Part shown: in pieces, positions 1-8,254 of the stretch | Layout of the letters: each line of letters starts with the position of its first letter | How positions within the stretch are numbered: position 1 is the first letter of the stretch | Source of the DNA: Limosilactobacillus panis | GTDB taxonomy: Bacteria > Bacillota > Bacilli > Lactobacillales > Lactobacillaceae | NCBI RefSeq assembly: GCF_019797825.1 | Contig: NZ_CP081855.1 | Span: 744,001 to 808,000 of the forward strand | Reading direction: 5' to 3' | Length of the DNA: 64,000 nt | The notes under the pieces: generated by a model | The model's input: the letters and a program-made list of their open reading frames with translations, nothing else | Told to the model about the DNA's origin: nothing | Database searches by the model: none | Program-made: the position numbers and the translations under genes

Positions 1-360
1 AATGATTCGGCCATTTTCCAGGTGGGGAAGGAGGAAGTCCTGCTTCGCCTTGTCGAGGCGGTGAATTTCATCGAGTAATAGGATGACGGTCCCACTCATT
101 TTGGCTTCTTCGGCAACCACTTGAAGGTCCTTTTTACTATCGGTGGCGGCGTTTAGCTTGCGGAAAGCGTACTTGGTTGACCCGGCAATGGCACTGGCAA
201 TACTAGTTTTTCCTGTGCCCGGTGGCCCATAGAGAATCATTGACGAAAGCATTCTGGCCTTGACCATCCGGTAGATAATCTTGCCGGGACCGACGAGGTG
301 CTGTTGGCCCACTACTTCATCGAGCGTTCGGGGACGCATTCGGTATGCTAGTGGTTGCAT
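1..360 (-). CDS. rarA: Replication-associated recombination protein A (N-terminal part, cut by window edge)
   Basis: This is the first 120 codons of a RarA/MgsA AAA+ ATPase, which acts at stalled replication forks; the rest lies beyond the left edge. The reading starts at an ATG (complement of 358-360). A Walker A motif GPPGTGKT lies at residues 45-52 and a Walker B stretch LLLDEIHR at 94-101, spaced as in clamp-loader-like ATPases. The opening residues PLAYRMRPRTLDEVVGQ are typical of the family. The start abuts the stop of the upstream YueI-family gene on the same strand, and a GGGAGGG ribosome site lies inside that gene's end, so the two are probably co-transcribed. Identification is secure; the C-terminal domains cannot be checked. 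Confidence 0.93.
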   Translation of the reverse strand, partial: MQPLAYRMRPRTLDEVVGQQHLVGPGKIIYRMVKARMLSSMILYGPPGTGKTSIASAIAGSTKYAFRKLNAATDSKKDLQVVAEEAKMSGTVILLLDEIHRLDKAKQDFLLPHLENGRII

Positions 361-837
361 TTAACGACCCTCCCGGTGAAAGAGACGGTGGAAAAAGCCC
401 CCGTCCTCCTTTTTATTTGATTCTTGCTGGTTATTATCCTGTTGGGGGTAACGCTTTTTAACGTCAACGGGTGACTGGAAAACCGCCTTTTTAGCGGCAA
501 CAACAATCGCTAAGGATGCGGGCTCAACTCTATATTCTGGGTCGGTCTTCATCGTAAACTCAGCGCCCGCCTTGGCTGCGGTCTGGATGTAGCCGTGAAC
601 CATTTCGTGGGGGAGGTTGCCGTTAACAGATACAAGGTTACCAATCCCTTTCGCTAGTTCAGCTGCTAGTTCAGGTTGCCAATTTTTTTCGTGGAGTTCG
701 GCAACGGAAATAGTTAAGCAGACTCGTTCACGAAAGGTACCTAGGTATTTGCGCTGTTCGTCTGGCTTGATCTTTTTGGCCCCATAGATGCCGTTATCGA
801 GTCGTTGTTGGACAGCAGACTTTTTTTCTTCTACCAC
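361..837 (-). CDS. YueI-family protein (DUF1694)
   Basis: A 158-residue soluble protein resembling the YueI/DUF1694 family of Firmicutes, whose biochemical role is unknown. Family-like features are the N-terminal RLDNGIYGAKKIKPDEQRKYLGTF region, the FRERVCLTIS strand and a conserved core ending near residue 125. The last 30 residues are a charged, low-complexity tail (QQDNNQQESNKKEDGG). A GGAGG ribosome site precedes the ATG. It lies directly upstream of rarA with no gap, an association common in lactobacilli. No catalytic motif is visible, so I assign no function. Confidence 0.8.
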   Translation of the reverse strand: MVEEKKSAVQQRLDNGIYGAKKIKPDEQRKYLGTFRERVCLTISVAELHEKNWQPELAAELAKGIGNLVSVNGNLPHEMVHGYIQTAAKAGAEFTMKTDPEYRVEPASLAIVVAAKKAVFQSPVDVKKRYPQQDNNQQESNKKEDGGFFHRLFHREGR

Positions 838-924
838 TAAAATTCCTCCTTAAAAAGGATATTGTTATTATTGTACCATTAACACAGTGAGAAGCTTAAA
901 CAATGAATCAGGAGGGTAAGCAAA

Positions 925-1677
925 ATGCAGATTGTAATTTCACCAGCACGAACGATAACTGTTGACGAGGATTCATTTTCCTACCAGGACCTTCCAAAGT
1001 ACTTGGCCAAAACGACCAAGATTCTTGAGTGGATGCGGAGTCTTAGCTATGATCAACTTCACCAGCTGTGGTGGAATTGTAGTACTCGTTTAGCGGATAA
1101 GAACTACCAGTGGCTGCAGAAAATGGACCTAAGGCAGCACCTTACCCCGGCCATCATCGCTTTTACGGGACTTCAGTACCAGCACATGGCACCGGACGTT
1201 TTTACTGATGCGGGTTTGGAATATATCCAACAACACCTACGAATTTTGTCCGGTTTTTATGGCCTACTTCGGCCGTTTGATGGAATTGTGCCCTACCGAT
1301 TGGGGATGGGTGATTGTGCCCATGTTGCAGGAACTAAGAACCTTTACCAGTTTTGGGGTGAGACGCTTGCTAACGACCTGTTTACCAACGATAATTTAGT
1401 CTTGGATTTGGCCTCAGCAGAATACGAAAAGGCCATTTTGCCGTATTTAAATAATAACCGTCACTTCGTTAAGTGCCGTTTCGGCGAAGTTATTGATGGT
1501 CGAATTAAACAAAAGACTACTCAGGTGAAAATGGCTCGGGGGACGATGGTTCGCTACATTGCGGAAAATCAGATTACTGATTTAGCGGGTGTCAAACAAT
1601 TCCAGGTTGGTGGTTTTCACTACTACCCGGAGTTGTCCAGTAATGAGGTCCTAGCTTTTGCTCTTAAAAAATTATAA
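925..1677 (+). CDS. yaaA: YaaA family peroxide stress protein (UPF0246)
   Basis: A 250-residue protein of the YaaA/DUF328 family. In E. coli YaaA limits iron-dependent DNA damage under peroxide stress; that role is transferred by homology only. Diagnostic features are the start MQIVISPART, the central LRILSGFYGLLRPFDGIVPYRLGMG region, and a C-terminal FQVGGFHYYPELSSNEVLAF segment. Length is close to the family norm. The ATG follows a GGAGGG ribosome site by about eight bases. It is divergent from the yueI-rarA pair and stands alone before the transhydrogenase operon. Confidence 0.9.
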   Translation: MQIVISPARTITVDEDSFSYQDLPKYLAKTTKILEWMRSLSYDQLHQLWWNCSTRLADKNYQWLQKMDLRQHLTPAIIAFTGLQYQHMAPDVFTDAGLEYIQQHLRILSGFYGLLRPFDGIVPYRLGMGDCAHVAGTKNLYQFWGETLANDLFTNDNLVLDLASAEYEKAILPYLNNNRHFVKCRFGEVIDGRIKQKTTQVKMARGTMVRYIAENQITDLAGVKQFQVGGFHYYPELSSNEVLAFALKKL

Positions 1678-1762
1678 CGTCCTAAAAGCTTAGCAGAGTA
1701 GTAGCTAATGCTTATTTCTGCATTGCAAAAAGACTTAAATTTAAAAAAATGTCCAAAAAGAT

Positions 1763-1811
1763 GTGATTTAAAACACAAATTAGACTATGATAAAGAGTGA
1801 AAGCGGTTAAG
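1763..1811 (+). promoter_or_regulatory. Promoter of the pnt operon with possible cre site
   Basis: A TATGAT -10 box lies at 1786-1791 with a weak GTGATT -35 seventeen bases upstream (1763-1768). Immediately downstream, at 1798-1811, TGAAAGCGGTTAAG resembles the CcpA-binding cre consensus except at its last two bases. Its position at the expected start site would suit repression by CcpA. The -10 box is convincing; the cre call is tentative. Confidence 0.45.
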
Positions 1812-1833
1812 TGAATAGTAAGGAGGAATAATT

Positions 1834-3039
1834 ATGGCAATTGTAATTGCAGCGCTGAAGGAGGCCGATGGTGAACACCGGGTTTCTTTGGTACCGAGTG
1901 TCGTTAAGAGACTTGTCAAGCAAGGCAATAAGGTCTTAATTGAAAAAGGCGCCGGTGCAAAAGCCAACTTCGCTGATCAGCAGTATGTTGATGCTGGTGC
2001 GCAGGTCGTTGACCGGCAAGCGGCAATTGATCAGGCAAACATCGTTACGGTTGTTAACCGTCCGGACGATGACACTTTAGGTAAGCTGAAGGCTGACCAA
2101 ATGCTTTTAGGACTTTTGTCCTTGTCAGTTGATCATGATGTTGCGAAGAAGTTAGCCGATGCAAGGGTCACGGCATTGTCATTTGAACTACTGCCGCGAA
2201 CTGTTTCACGGGCCCAGACAATGGATGCCTTGAGTTCACAGTCTTCTGTTTCTGGTTACAAGGCTGCATTGGTTGCTGCCGACCACTTCATGCGTTACTT
2301 CCCAATGATGATCACGGCGGCCGGGACCGCCAAGCCAGCTAAGGTCCTTGTCTTAGGGACCGGGGTTGCTGGCCTGCAAGCTATTGGTACTGCCAAGCGA
2401 CTTGGTGCAATCGTTTCTGGTTACGATGTTCGTCCGGCATCACGGGGTGAAGTTGAATCCTTGGGTGCTAAGTTCCTGACGAGTTCTGTATCTGCTGCCG
2501 GTAAGGGTGGTTATGCTCGTCAACTGACGAAGGAAGAACAGCAAAAGCAGCAAGATGAACTTGCTGGCTTCATTGCGGACAGTGACATTGTGATCACAAC
2601 GGCTCGGGTTCCTGGTAAGAAGCCGCCAATGTTAGTAACTGAAAAGTCGGTTCAAAACGCTAAGCCGGGCTCAATCTTTATCGATATTGCGGCCAGTGAA
2701 CTCGGCGGTAACGTTGCTGGTTCTAAGCCGGGCGAAGTCGTTACGACTGACAACGGGGCCAAGATCGTCGGTGCCGATAACCTGCCAAGTGAACTGGCCA
2801 CGAGTGCTTCTGAAATGTACTCAAAGAACATTCAAGCAGTTATTAAGGCCCTCCTTGATAAGGAAGGTAACATCAAGATTGACACGACAGATGATGTTAT
2901 GTCCGAATTGGTTGCTACTTACCAAGGCAAGATTATTTCCGGTCGGCTTCGTTCACAAATGGGTCTGCCTGAGATTAAGAAGCCAGAACCACAAAAGGAT
3001 GAAGAAGCTGCTAAGCCTGATGCTAAGGCGCAAAAGTAG
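1834..3039 (+). CDS. pntAA: NAD(P) transhydrogenase subunit alpha, NAD-binding part
   Basis: The soluble NAD(H)-binding dI component (401 residues) of the proton-translocating transhydrogenase, which couples hydride transfer between NADH and NADP+ to proton movement. It has the alanine-dehydrogenase-like N-terminus (AALKEADGEHRVSLVPSVV), an RAQTMDALSSQ motif near residues 127-137, and the nucleotide-binding loop VLGTGVAGLQAIGTAKRLGA. The C-terminus is a charged linker rich in K, E, P and A. An AAGGAGG ribosome site precedes the ATG. The alpha subunit is split, with the membrane part encoded by the next gene, as in Rhodospirillum-type enzymes. Confidence 0.93.
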   Translation: MAIVIAALKEADGEHRVSLVPSVVKRLVKQGNKVLIEKGAGAKANFADQQYVDAGAQVVDRQAAIDQANIVTVVNRPDDDTLGKLKADQMLLGLLSLSVDHDVAKKLADARVTALSFELLPRTVSRAQTMDALSSQSSVSGYKAALVAADHFMRYFPMMITAAGTAKPAKVLVLGTGVAGLQAIGTAKRLGAIVSGYDVRPASRGEVESLGAKFLTSSVSAAGKGGYARQLTKEEQQKQQDELAGFIADSDIVITTARVPGKKPPMLVTEKSVQNAKPGSIFIDIAASELGGNVAGSKPGEVVTTDNGAKIVGADNLPSELATSASEMYSKNIQAVIKALLDKEGNIKIDTTDDVMSELVATYQGKIISGRLRSQMGLPEIKKPEPQKDEEAAKPDAKAQK

Positions 3040-3056
3040 AGAAGGGGAGCGATCAT

Positions 3057-3389
3057 ATGAGTCAACAATTATATTCTAATTTAGCAATTTTTGTTTTAAG
3101 TCTCCTCGTTGGCTTTGAAGTTATGAGCAAGATTCCAGCAACCCTGCAAACGCCAATGATGTCTGGTGCGAACGCCATTCACGGTGTTGTTGTCGTTGGT
3201 GCCTTCGTTGTTGCCGCGGAAGCTAATAATTGGGGATTTTATATCCTGGCATTCCTGTGTGCCTTCTTTGCCGCAGTTAACGTTGCCGGTGGCTACACCG
3301 TAACTGACCGGATGCTGGGGATGTTTGACCGTCCTAAGGGTGGTAAAGCACCTGCAAAAGATAATAAGCAGGATGGAGGCGAACAATAA
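3057..3389 (+). CDS. pntAB: NAD(P) transhydrogenase subunit alpha, membrane part
   Basis: A 110-residue membrane protein forming half of the proton channel (dII) of the transhydrogenase. About three hydrophobic segments are visible (roughly 5-23, 39-57 and 60-80), with the family pattern SKIPATLQTPMMSGANAIHG before the second. The C-terminal tail is charged (RPKGGKAPAKDNKQDGG). The ATG lies 17 bases after the pntAA stop with a GGGGAG ribosome site, and the stop overlaps the pntB start by one base, so translation is probably coupled. Confidence 0.93.
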   Translation: MSQQLYSNLAIFVLSLLVGFEVMSKIPATLQTPMMSGANAIHGVVVVGAFVVAAEANNWGFYILAFLCAFFAAVNVAGGYTVTDRMLGMFDRPKGGKAPAKDNKQDGGEQ

Positions 3390-4804
3390 TGAGTGCCTTA
3401 CAAACATGTTCTTCTTTGATTTACCTGATTTCAGCTATCTGCTACGTTGTCGGTGTCCACTTGATGCGGTCACCAAAGACGGCCCGGAAAGGTAACGGCC
3501 TCTCCTGTGTCGGGATGGCTCTTGCTGTGATTATGATTATCATCACGATTATCGTTGGTGGTAAAATCGACGCTGCCGGTTGGATTGCCCTTGTTGCCGG
3601 TCTAGCAATCGGGATTTGTTACGGGGTCGTTAAGGCTCGTAAGGTTAAGATGACCGATGTGCCACAACTGGTATCGCTGTTTAACGCCGTCGGTGGTGGT
3701 GCTGCCGCAACAATTGGTGTTTTTGACTACTTACAAGTTGCGGCGGGTACCCGTCTTCAACTGATCTTGTCAATTCCAGTTGTCCTCGACGTTATCATTG
3801 GGGGTACGACTTTCTCAGGTTCTTTGATTGCCGCTGGTAAGCTGGCTGGTCACGTTCCAGGTAAGCCAATTACCTTCCCCGGCAGCCGACTTTGCAATGG
3901 CTTGGCAATTATTGCCATGATTGTTGGTGCCGTTTGGATGATCGGTTACCCACAAAATTATTGGGCACTTGTTCTGGAATTAGTTGCTGCCTTGGTATTC
4001 GGTCTGTTAATGACCTTGCCAATTGGTGGTGCCGACATGCCAGTTGTTGTTTCTCTTTTGAACGCCTTCACCGGTTTAGCGGTTGCCTTTGCCGGGTTCG
4101 TTATTGATAACCAAGTTTTGATTATCGCCGGTGCCCTTGTTGGTTCTGCTGGGACGATTTTAACCCTGCAAATGGCCGAAGCAATGAACCGGTCTGTTGC
4201 TAACATCCTTGCCGGTGGTTTCGGCGGTGGTGCCAGCGATTCTGGTGCTTCTGATGATATTCCGGTTAATGTTAAGGAAACTTCTGCTGATGATGTTGGC
4301 CTGCAATTAGCTTACGCTCACAATGTTATGATCGTTCCTGGTTATGGTTTGGCTGCTGCCCAGGCCCAGCATGAAGTTGCGGAACTGGCTAAGCTCCTCA
4401 CTGACCATGGGATTAATGTTAACTACGCTATCCACCCGGTTGCCGGACGGATGCCTGGTCACATGAATGTTTTGCTGGCCGATGTTAACGTTCCTTACGA
4501 ACAAATGAAGCAAATGGATGAAGCTAACTCAATGTTTGAAAACACTGATGTTTCATTGGTTATTGGTGCTAACGATGTTACCAACCCAATGGCCCGGAAG
4601 TCCGGTAACGCCATTTCTGGGATGCCAATTCTAGACGTTGATAAGTCGAAGTCCGTTGTTGTCATTAAGCGGTCCATGCACCCTGGTTATGCCGGGATTG
4701 CTAACCCACTGTTTAGTGCCGACCAGACCCACATGTTCTTCGCCGATGCTAAGAAGGGGTTGAAGGACATCATTGCAGCTACCAAGGAATACTTGGATGA
4801 ATAG
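3389..4804 (+). CDS. pntB: NAD(P) transhydrogenase subunit beta
   Basis: A 471-residue subunit with about eight to nine membrane helices (dII) up to residue 275 and a cytosolic NADP(H)-binding domain (dIII) after it. The dIII signatures are visible: IVPGYGLAAAQAQH, HPVAGRMPGHMNVLLA, DVSLVIGANDVTNP and VVIKRSMHPGYAG. The start overlaps the pntAB stop (TAATG). It is the last gene of the operon and is followed by two strong hairpin terminators. The enzyme would exchange reducing equivalents between NADH and NADPH at the membrane, a plausible need in phosphoketolase metabolism. Confidence 0.94.
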   Translation: MSALQTCSSLIYLISAICYVVGVHLMRSPKTARKGNGLSCVGMALAVIMIIITIIVGGKIDAAGWIALVAGLAIGICYGVVKARKVKMTDVPQLVSLFNAVGGGAAATIGVFDYLQVAAGTRLQLILSIPVVLDVIIGGTTFSGSLIAAGKLAGHVPGKPITFPGSRLCNGLAIIAMIVGAVWMIGYPQNYWALVLELVAALVFGLLMTLPIGGADMPVVVSLLNAFTGLAVAFAGFVIDNQVLIIAGALVGSAGTILTLQMAEAMNRSVANILAGGFGGGASDSGASDDIPVNVKETSADDVGLQLAYAHNVMIVPGYGLAAAQAQHEVAELAKLLTDHGINVNYAIHPVAGRMPGHMNVLLADVNVPYEQMKQMDEANSMFENTDVSLVIGANDVTNPMARKSGNAISGMPILDVDKSKSVVVIKRSMHPGYAGIANPLFSADQTHMFFADAKKGLKDIIAATKEYLDE

Positions 4805-4815
4805 TTGATAAGCAT

Positions 4816-4850
4816 AAAATGAAGCTATCTATCGGATGGCTTCATTTTTT
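4816..4850 (+). terminator. Intrinsic terminator after pntB
   Basis: A perfect 10-bp stem (AAAATGAAGC pairing with GCTTCATTTT) followed by a run of T, starting 11 bases after the pntB stop. Confidence 0.8.
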
Positions 4851-4856
4851 GTACAA

Positions 4857-4901
4857 AAAAGCGGCTGGTGAGGAAACAAGATTTCCTCACCAGCCGCTTT
4901 T
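4857..4901. terminator. Second, bidirectional terminator with perfect 20-bp stem
   Basis: AAAAGCGGCTGGTGAGGAAA pairs without mismatch with its reverse complement across a 5-base loop (4877-4881). Flanking A and T runs make it usable on both strands, fitting its place between the convergent pntB and rpsD. The group II intron begins three bases after the stem. Confidence 0.8.
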
Positions 4902-4904
4902 CTA

Positions 4905-6814
4905 GTGCGCCCGGCATGGGTATTAGCTAGGTGGTGAAAGTCCGCTATGGGCCGTAGTAGTCGGAACCATGAGCTGAGGACAAGGGTGTCCACCGTGAGG
5001 TGGAATCTGAAGGAAGTCTAAGGCAAAGTACTGCATCGATGAACAAGAAGTAGCTATAAGGCTGAAATTAACTGGATAAGGCTGCTAGACAAGTTGAAGT
5101 CCAATACTACTCGAAGTTGGTCTCAGTAAAGCTAACGATGACATGGTACGAAAGCTAATATTCTTACCCGGGGAGATCTGGCCTACACGTTTCCGACAAG
5201 AGGAATAAGTTTAATTCCCACAGAAACAAGCGGTACAGTGATGCAGTGTTGAGTAAGCCAGAAGTCAGCCGAGGTCATAGTAGTTTGAATAATCAGATGA
5301 AGGACTGAACGACAATAACTTGTAACTTATATCGGAGGTGTAATCAGGTGCGACAATCGCAGAAAACAGAACAACAAGCTGACCGCTTGTCGAGGATAGG
5401 TTTGGAAAACCGAAAGTACACAAGGGCGCGTAGTACCGGTTATGGTGAAGGTAAAGGTATGAGTGTCACTATCCAAGACCTGGTCTTGGATCGCAATAAC
5501 CTTAATCAGGCTTATTTGCGAGTTAAGAGAAATAAAGGAGCAGCAGGTGTTGACGATATGACAGTCAATGACCTTCTGCCATATCTCAGAGAAAATAAGA
5601 CGGAACTGATCGCTAGTTTGCGTGAGGGCAAGTATAAACCAGCTCCAGTCAAACGGGTAGAAATTCCGAAGCCTAATGGTGGAGTAAGAAGACTTGGAAT
5701 ACCAACGGTGGTGGACCGAATGGTTCAACAAGCTGTAGCCCAAATTCTTACGCCTATCTTTGAGCGTGTTTTCTCTGATAATAGCTTTGGCTTCCGTCCC
5801 CACCGTGGGGCCCATGACGCTATTTCAAAAGTAGTAGATCTTTATAATCAAGGTTATCGAAGAGTTGTCGACTTAGACCTAAAAGCCTATTTTGATAACG
5901 TTAATCATGACTTGATGATTAAGTATCTCCAACAATATATTGATGACCCATGGACACTAAGACTCATTCGTAAGTTTCTAACTAGCGGAGTCTTAGACCA
6001 TGGGCTTTTCGCTAAGAGTGAAAAAGGAACCCCACAAGGAGGGCCATTGTCACCACTACTGGCGAACATCTATCTAAATGAGTTGGACAAAGAGTTGACT
6101 AGACGTGGTCACCACTTTGTGCGCTATGCGGATGATTGTAACATCTATGTTAAAAGTCAACGAGCCGGAGAACGAGTAATGCGAAGCATTACCCAGTTTC
6201 TAGAAAAGCGCTTGAAAGTTAAAGTGAACCCAGATAAAACCAAAGTCGGTAGCCCGCTACGGTTGAAGTTTCTTGGCTTTTCGTTGGGTGTAGACCACAA
6301 TGGGGCCTACGCCCGTCCAGCTAAACAATCGCAACAACGAGTAAAGAAAGCACTGAAGTTATTAACTAAACGTAATCGTGGAATATCTCTGACAAGAATG
6401 TTTGAAGAAATTCACCGAAAAATGCGTGGGTGGCTTCAGTACTACTCAATTGGGAAACTAACTAACTTTATTCAACGCCTTGACAAGTGGTTGAGGGTCC
6501 GAATAAGGCAGTATATTTGGAAGCAATGGAAAAAGTTTAAAACTAAGGTAACTAACTTACAGAAGTTGGGGCTGTTCCAGCATGATGCATATGTCTTCGC
6601 TAGTACCCGAAAGGGCTACTGGCGAACTGCACATAGTAAGACCTTGAGCTATTCTCTAACTAATAGAAAACTGGAACAACTCGGACTTATGAATATGTCC
6701 AAGACGCTCCAGTCAATTCAATGTGATTAAGTTGTCGAACCGCCGTATACGGAACCGTACGTACGGTGGTGTGAGAGGTCGATAATTGAACTAATCAATT
6801 ATCTCCTACTCGAT
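4905..6814 (+). mobile_element. Group II intron encoding a reverse transcriptase/maturase
   Basis: A full-length group II intron of about 1.9 kb. The 5' end begins GTGCGCCCGGCATGGG, matching the GUGYG rule. About 440 bases of structured RNA (domains I-III) precede the maturase gene in domain IV. A domain V hairpin lies near 6738-6770 (CGCCGTATACGG ... CCGTACGTACGGTGGTG), followed by a domain VI-like stem and a CCTACTCGAT 3' end. The domain V type and the maturase look like bacterial class D (IIB-like RNA) rather than class C; this class call is from memory of the families. Insertion is intergenic, between pntB and rpsD, so no protein gene is broken. The 3' boundary is certain only to within a few bases. 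Confidence 0.9.
5348..6730 (+). CDS. ltrA: Group II intron reverse transcriptase/maturase
   Basis: A 460-residue intron-encoded protein that assists splicing of its host intron and copies it into new DNA sites. Reverse transcriptase blocks appear in order: IPKPNGGVRRLGIP, DNSFGFRPHRGAHDAI, VVDLDLKAYFDNVNH, GTPQGGPLSPLLANIYLNEL and the catalytic RYADD near residue 261. The maturase (X) domain follows around 330-430 (RKMRGWLQYYSIG, ending in WRTAHSKTL). No HNH endonuclease domain follows, so mobility is probably retrohoming without second-strand cleavage. The GTG start follows a GGAGG ribosome site. The frame is intact, so the element may be active. Confidence 0.93.
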   Translation: MRQSQKTEQQADRLSRIGLENRKYTRARSTGYGEGKGMSVTIQDLVLDRNNLNQAYLRVKRNKGAAGVDDMTVNDLLPYLRENKTELIASLREGKYKPAPVKRVEIPKPNGGVRRLGIPTVVDRMVQQAVAQILTPIFERVFSDNSFGFRPHRGAHDAISKVVDLYNQGYRRVVDLDLKAYFDNVNHDLMIKYLQQYIDDPWTLRLIRKFLTSGVLDHGLFAKSEKGTPQGGPLSPLLANIYLNELDKELTRRGHHFVRYADDCNIYVKSQRAGERVMRSITQFLEKRLKVKVNPDKTKVGSPLRLKFLGFSLGVDHNGAYARPAKQSQQRVKKALKLLTKRNRGISLTRMFEEIHRKMRGWLQYYSIGKLTNFIQRLDKWLRVRIRQYIWKQWKKFKTKVTNLQKLGLFQHDAYVFASTRKGYWRTAHSKTLSYSLTNRKLEQLGLMNMSKTLQSIQCD

Positions 6815-6822
6815 TGCACAAG

Positions 6823-6852
6823 CGAAAAGCACCGCCAAAGCAGTGCTTTTCG
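6823..6852 (-). terminator. Probable rpsD terminator hairpin
   Basis: CGAAAAGCAC pairs perfectly with GTGCTTTTCG around a 10-base loop, 20 bases beyond the rpsD stop. There is no clear T run after the stem on the minus strand, so efficiency is uncertain; the larger hairpin at 4857-4901, now separated by the intron, could once have been a second stop signal. Confidence 0.5.
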
Positions 6853-6871
6853 TATAAGCAACCATTAAAGA

Positions 6872-7477
6872 TTACTTGTTGTAGAATTCAACGATAAGGG
6901 CTTCGTCGATATCAGCATCCATGTCTTCACGGGCAGGAATCCGGTTTAACTTACCTTCCAGCTTATCGGCATCAAAGTCAACGTAAGAAGGACGAGAAAC
7001 AACCGCATCAACCGCGTTCTTGATGATGTCCAGGTTCTTGGACTTTTCACGAACGGCGATTACTTGGTTAACATCAACTTCATAAGAAGGAATGTCAACC
7101 CGCTTGCCATCAACAGTGATGTGGCCGTGGTTAACCAATTGACGAGCTTGACGACGAGTAGTAGCCAAACCAAGACGGTAAACCATGTTGTCAAGACGAC
7201 GTTCCAGCAATGCCATGAAGTTAGCACCGTGGGTACCTTCCTTGATCTTACCGGCACGTAAGAAGAGGTTGTAGAATTGACGTTCAGTCATTCCGTACAT
7301 GAAACGAAGCTTTTGCTTTTCACGAAGTTGCGTACCATATTCAGAAAGCTTACCGTGACGGTCACGACCGTGGTCGCCAGGAGCGTATGGACGACGAGCT
7401 AATTCCTTACCAGTACCTGAAAGTGAAACGCCAAGGCGACGTGATACACGCCAACTTGGACCAGTATAACGAGACAT
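6872..7477 (-). CDS. rpsD: 30S ribosomal protein S4
   Basis: A 201-residue S4 protein, a primary 16S rRNA binder in 30S assembly and often a translational autoregulator. The sequence shows the S4 N-terminal region ([24 protein letters not shown]), the [15 protein letters not shown] segment, and the S4 RNA-binding domain near 90-155 ([30 protein letters not shown]). Length matches zinc-free S4. The ATG has a GGAGG ribosome site. It is a single-gene unit with a long leader and faces pntB. Confidence 0.97.
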   Translation of the reverse strand: MSRYTGPSWRVSRRLGVSLSGTGKELARRPYAPGDHGRDRHGKLSEYGTQLREKQKLRFMYGMTERQFYNLFLRAGKIKEGTHGANFMALLERRLDNMVYRLGLATTRRQARQLVNHGHITVDGKRVDIPSYEVDVNQVIAVREKSKNLDIIKNAVDAVVSRPSYVDFDADKLEGKLNRIPAREDMDADIDEALIVEFYNK

Positions 7478-7640
7478 AAATAAATTCCTCCAATAAATTT
7501 TCTTGGAGTAAAATAATCCGATTGTGAGCTTGACATTCGTGCAGGCTGATTTGAATTTTTCACCCTTGCAGCTGGGTTACTAAAAACGCCGTTGGGCACC
7601 AGTCTGTTGACGAGCTTGCTCCTCACTGCTGCATTATTTT
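7478..7640 (-). promoter_or_regulatory. Possible S4 autoregulatory leader upstream of rpsD
   Basis: About 160 untranslated bases precede rpsD on the minus strand and contain several short GC-rich complementary blocks (CAGCTGCAAGGG, CAGCCTGCACG). rpsD leaders of Firmicutes are known S4-binding sites, and the length and position agree. I have not matched it to the consensus fold. Confidence 0.35.
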
Positions 7641-7673
7641 ACACAAAGAATAGTTTACCATGTCTGACCACCG

Positions 7674-8129
7674 CTAGTCAATGCTTTTGACCACAATTGC
7701 GGCTACATCAATAAGAAATTTGGTCAGGTCGTCATCAAAACGGCCCTTGACCGGGGCATCAATGTCAAAGACACCAATCAGTTTACCATCCATAACGAGG
7801 GGAACAACGAGTTCAGACTGCGAATCGGCATCACAAGAGATGTAACCAGGGAACCTACTGACGTCTTCAACGTTAACCATGTGGCGATGCTGAGCAGCGG
7901 TTCCGCATACCCCATGGCCCGGCTTAATGTGCATGCAAGCAACGTTACCCTGAAACGGTCCGAGAAAGAGGTCATCTTTATCATGGTCGTAAAGGTAGAA
8001 TCCCACCCAGTTAAGCTGGGAAACTACTTGGTTAACCAGGGCGCTGGTATTGGCCATGACAGTGATTGACTGGTGTTCACCAGCTAACAGGGCTGATAAT
8101 TGTTGCAAAATTAGTTTAAAATCTGTCAA
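7674..8129 (-). CDS. GAF-domain free methionine-(R)-sulfoxide reductase
   Basis: A 151-residue single GAF domain protein of the fRMsr family, which reduces free methionine-R-sulfoxide with thioredoxin. Conserved marks are NWVGFYL, LGPFQGNVAC, GHGVCG and SCDADSQSELVVPL. The three cysteines used by the family are present at residues 65, 75 and 99. The start is a TTG and is divergent from ezrA. The product should be cytosolic. Assignment is strong on motif content. Confidence 0.88.
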   Translation of the reverse strand: MTDFKLILQQLSALLAGEHQSITVMANTSALVNQVVSQLNWVGFYLYDHDKDDLFLGPFQGNVACMHIKPGHGVCGTAAQHRHMVNVEDVSRFPGYISCDADSQSELVVPLVMDGKLIGVFDIDAPVKGRFDDDLTKFLIDVAAIVVKSID

Positions 8130-8175
8130 TGCTTATAACTCCTTTGTAATTACTGCCAGCAATCAATAGTGATTA

Positions 8176-8184
8176 TGGTATAAT
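8176..8184 (+). promoter_or_regulatory. Extended -10 promoter of ezrA
   Basis: TGGTATAAT forms an extended -10 (TGnTATAAT) about 70 bases before the ezrA start. No strong -35 is seen, as is usual for this promoter class. Confidence 0.6.
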
Positions 8185-8254
8185 TTTAGCTAGAAGTTTA
8201 TGGCCAAAATGGCGAATTTGTCAATTTTGACCAAATAATTAGGTGGGGAAATTG

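Noticed and set aside
7064..7261. 65-codon frame antisense to rpsD.
   Set aside because: Shadow of the highly conserved rpsD codons with no ribosome site.
8243..8254. GTG start four codons upstream of the ezrA ATG.
   Set aside because: The GTG is part of the AGGTGGGG ribosome site itself.
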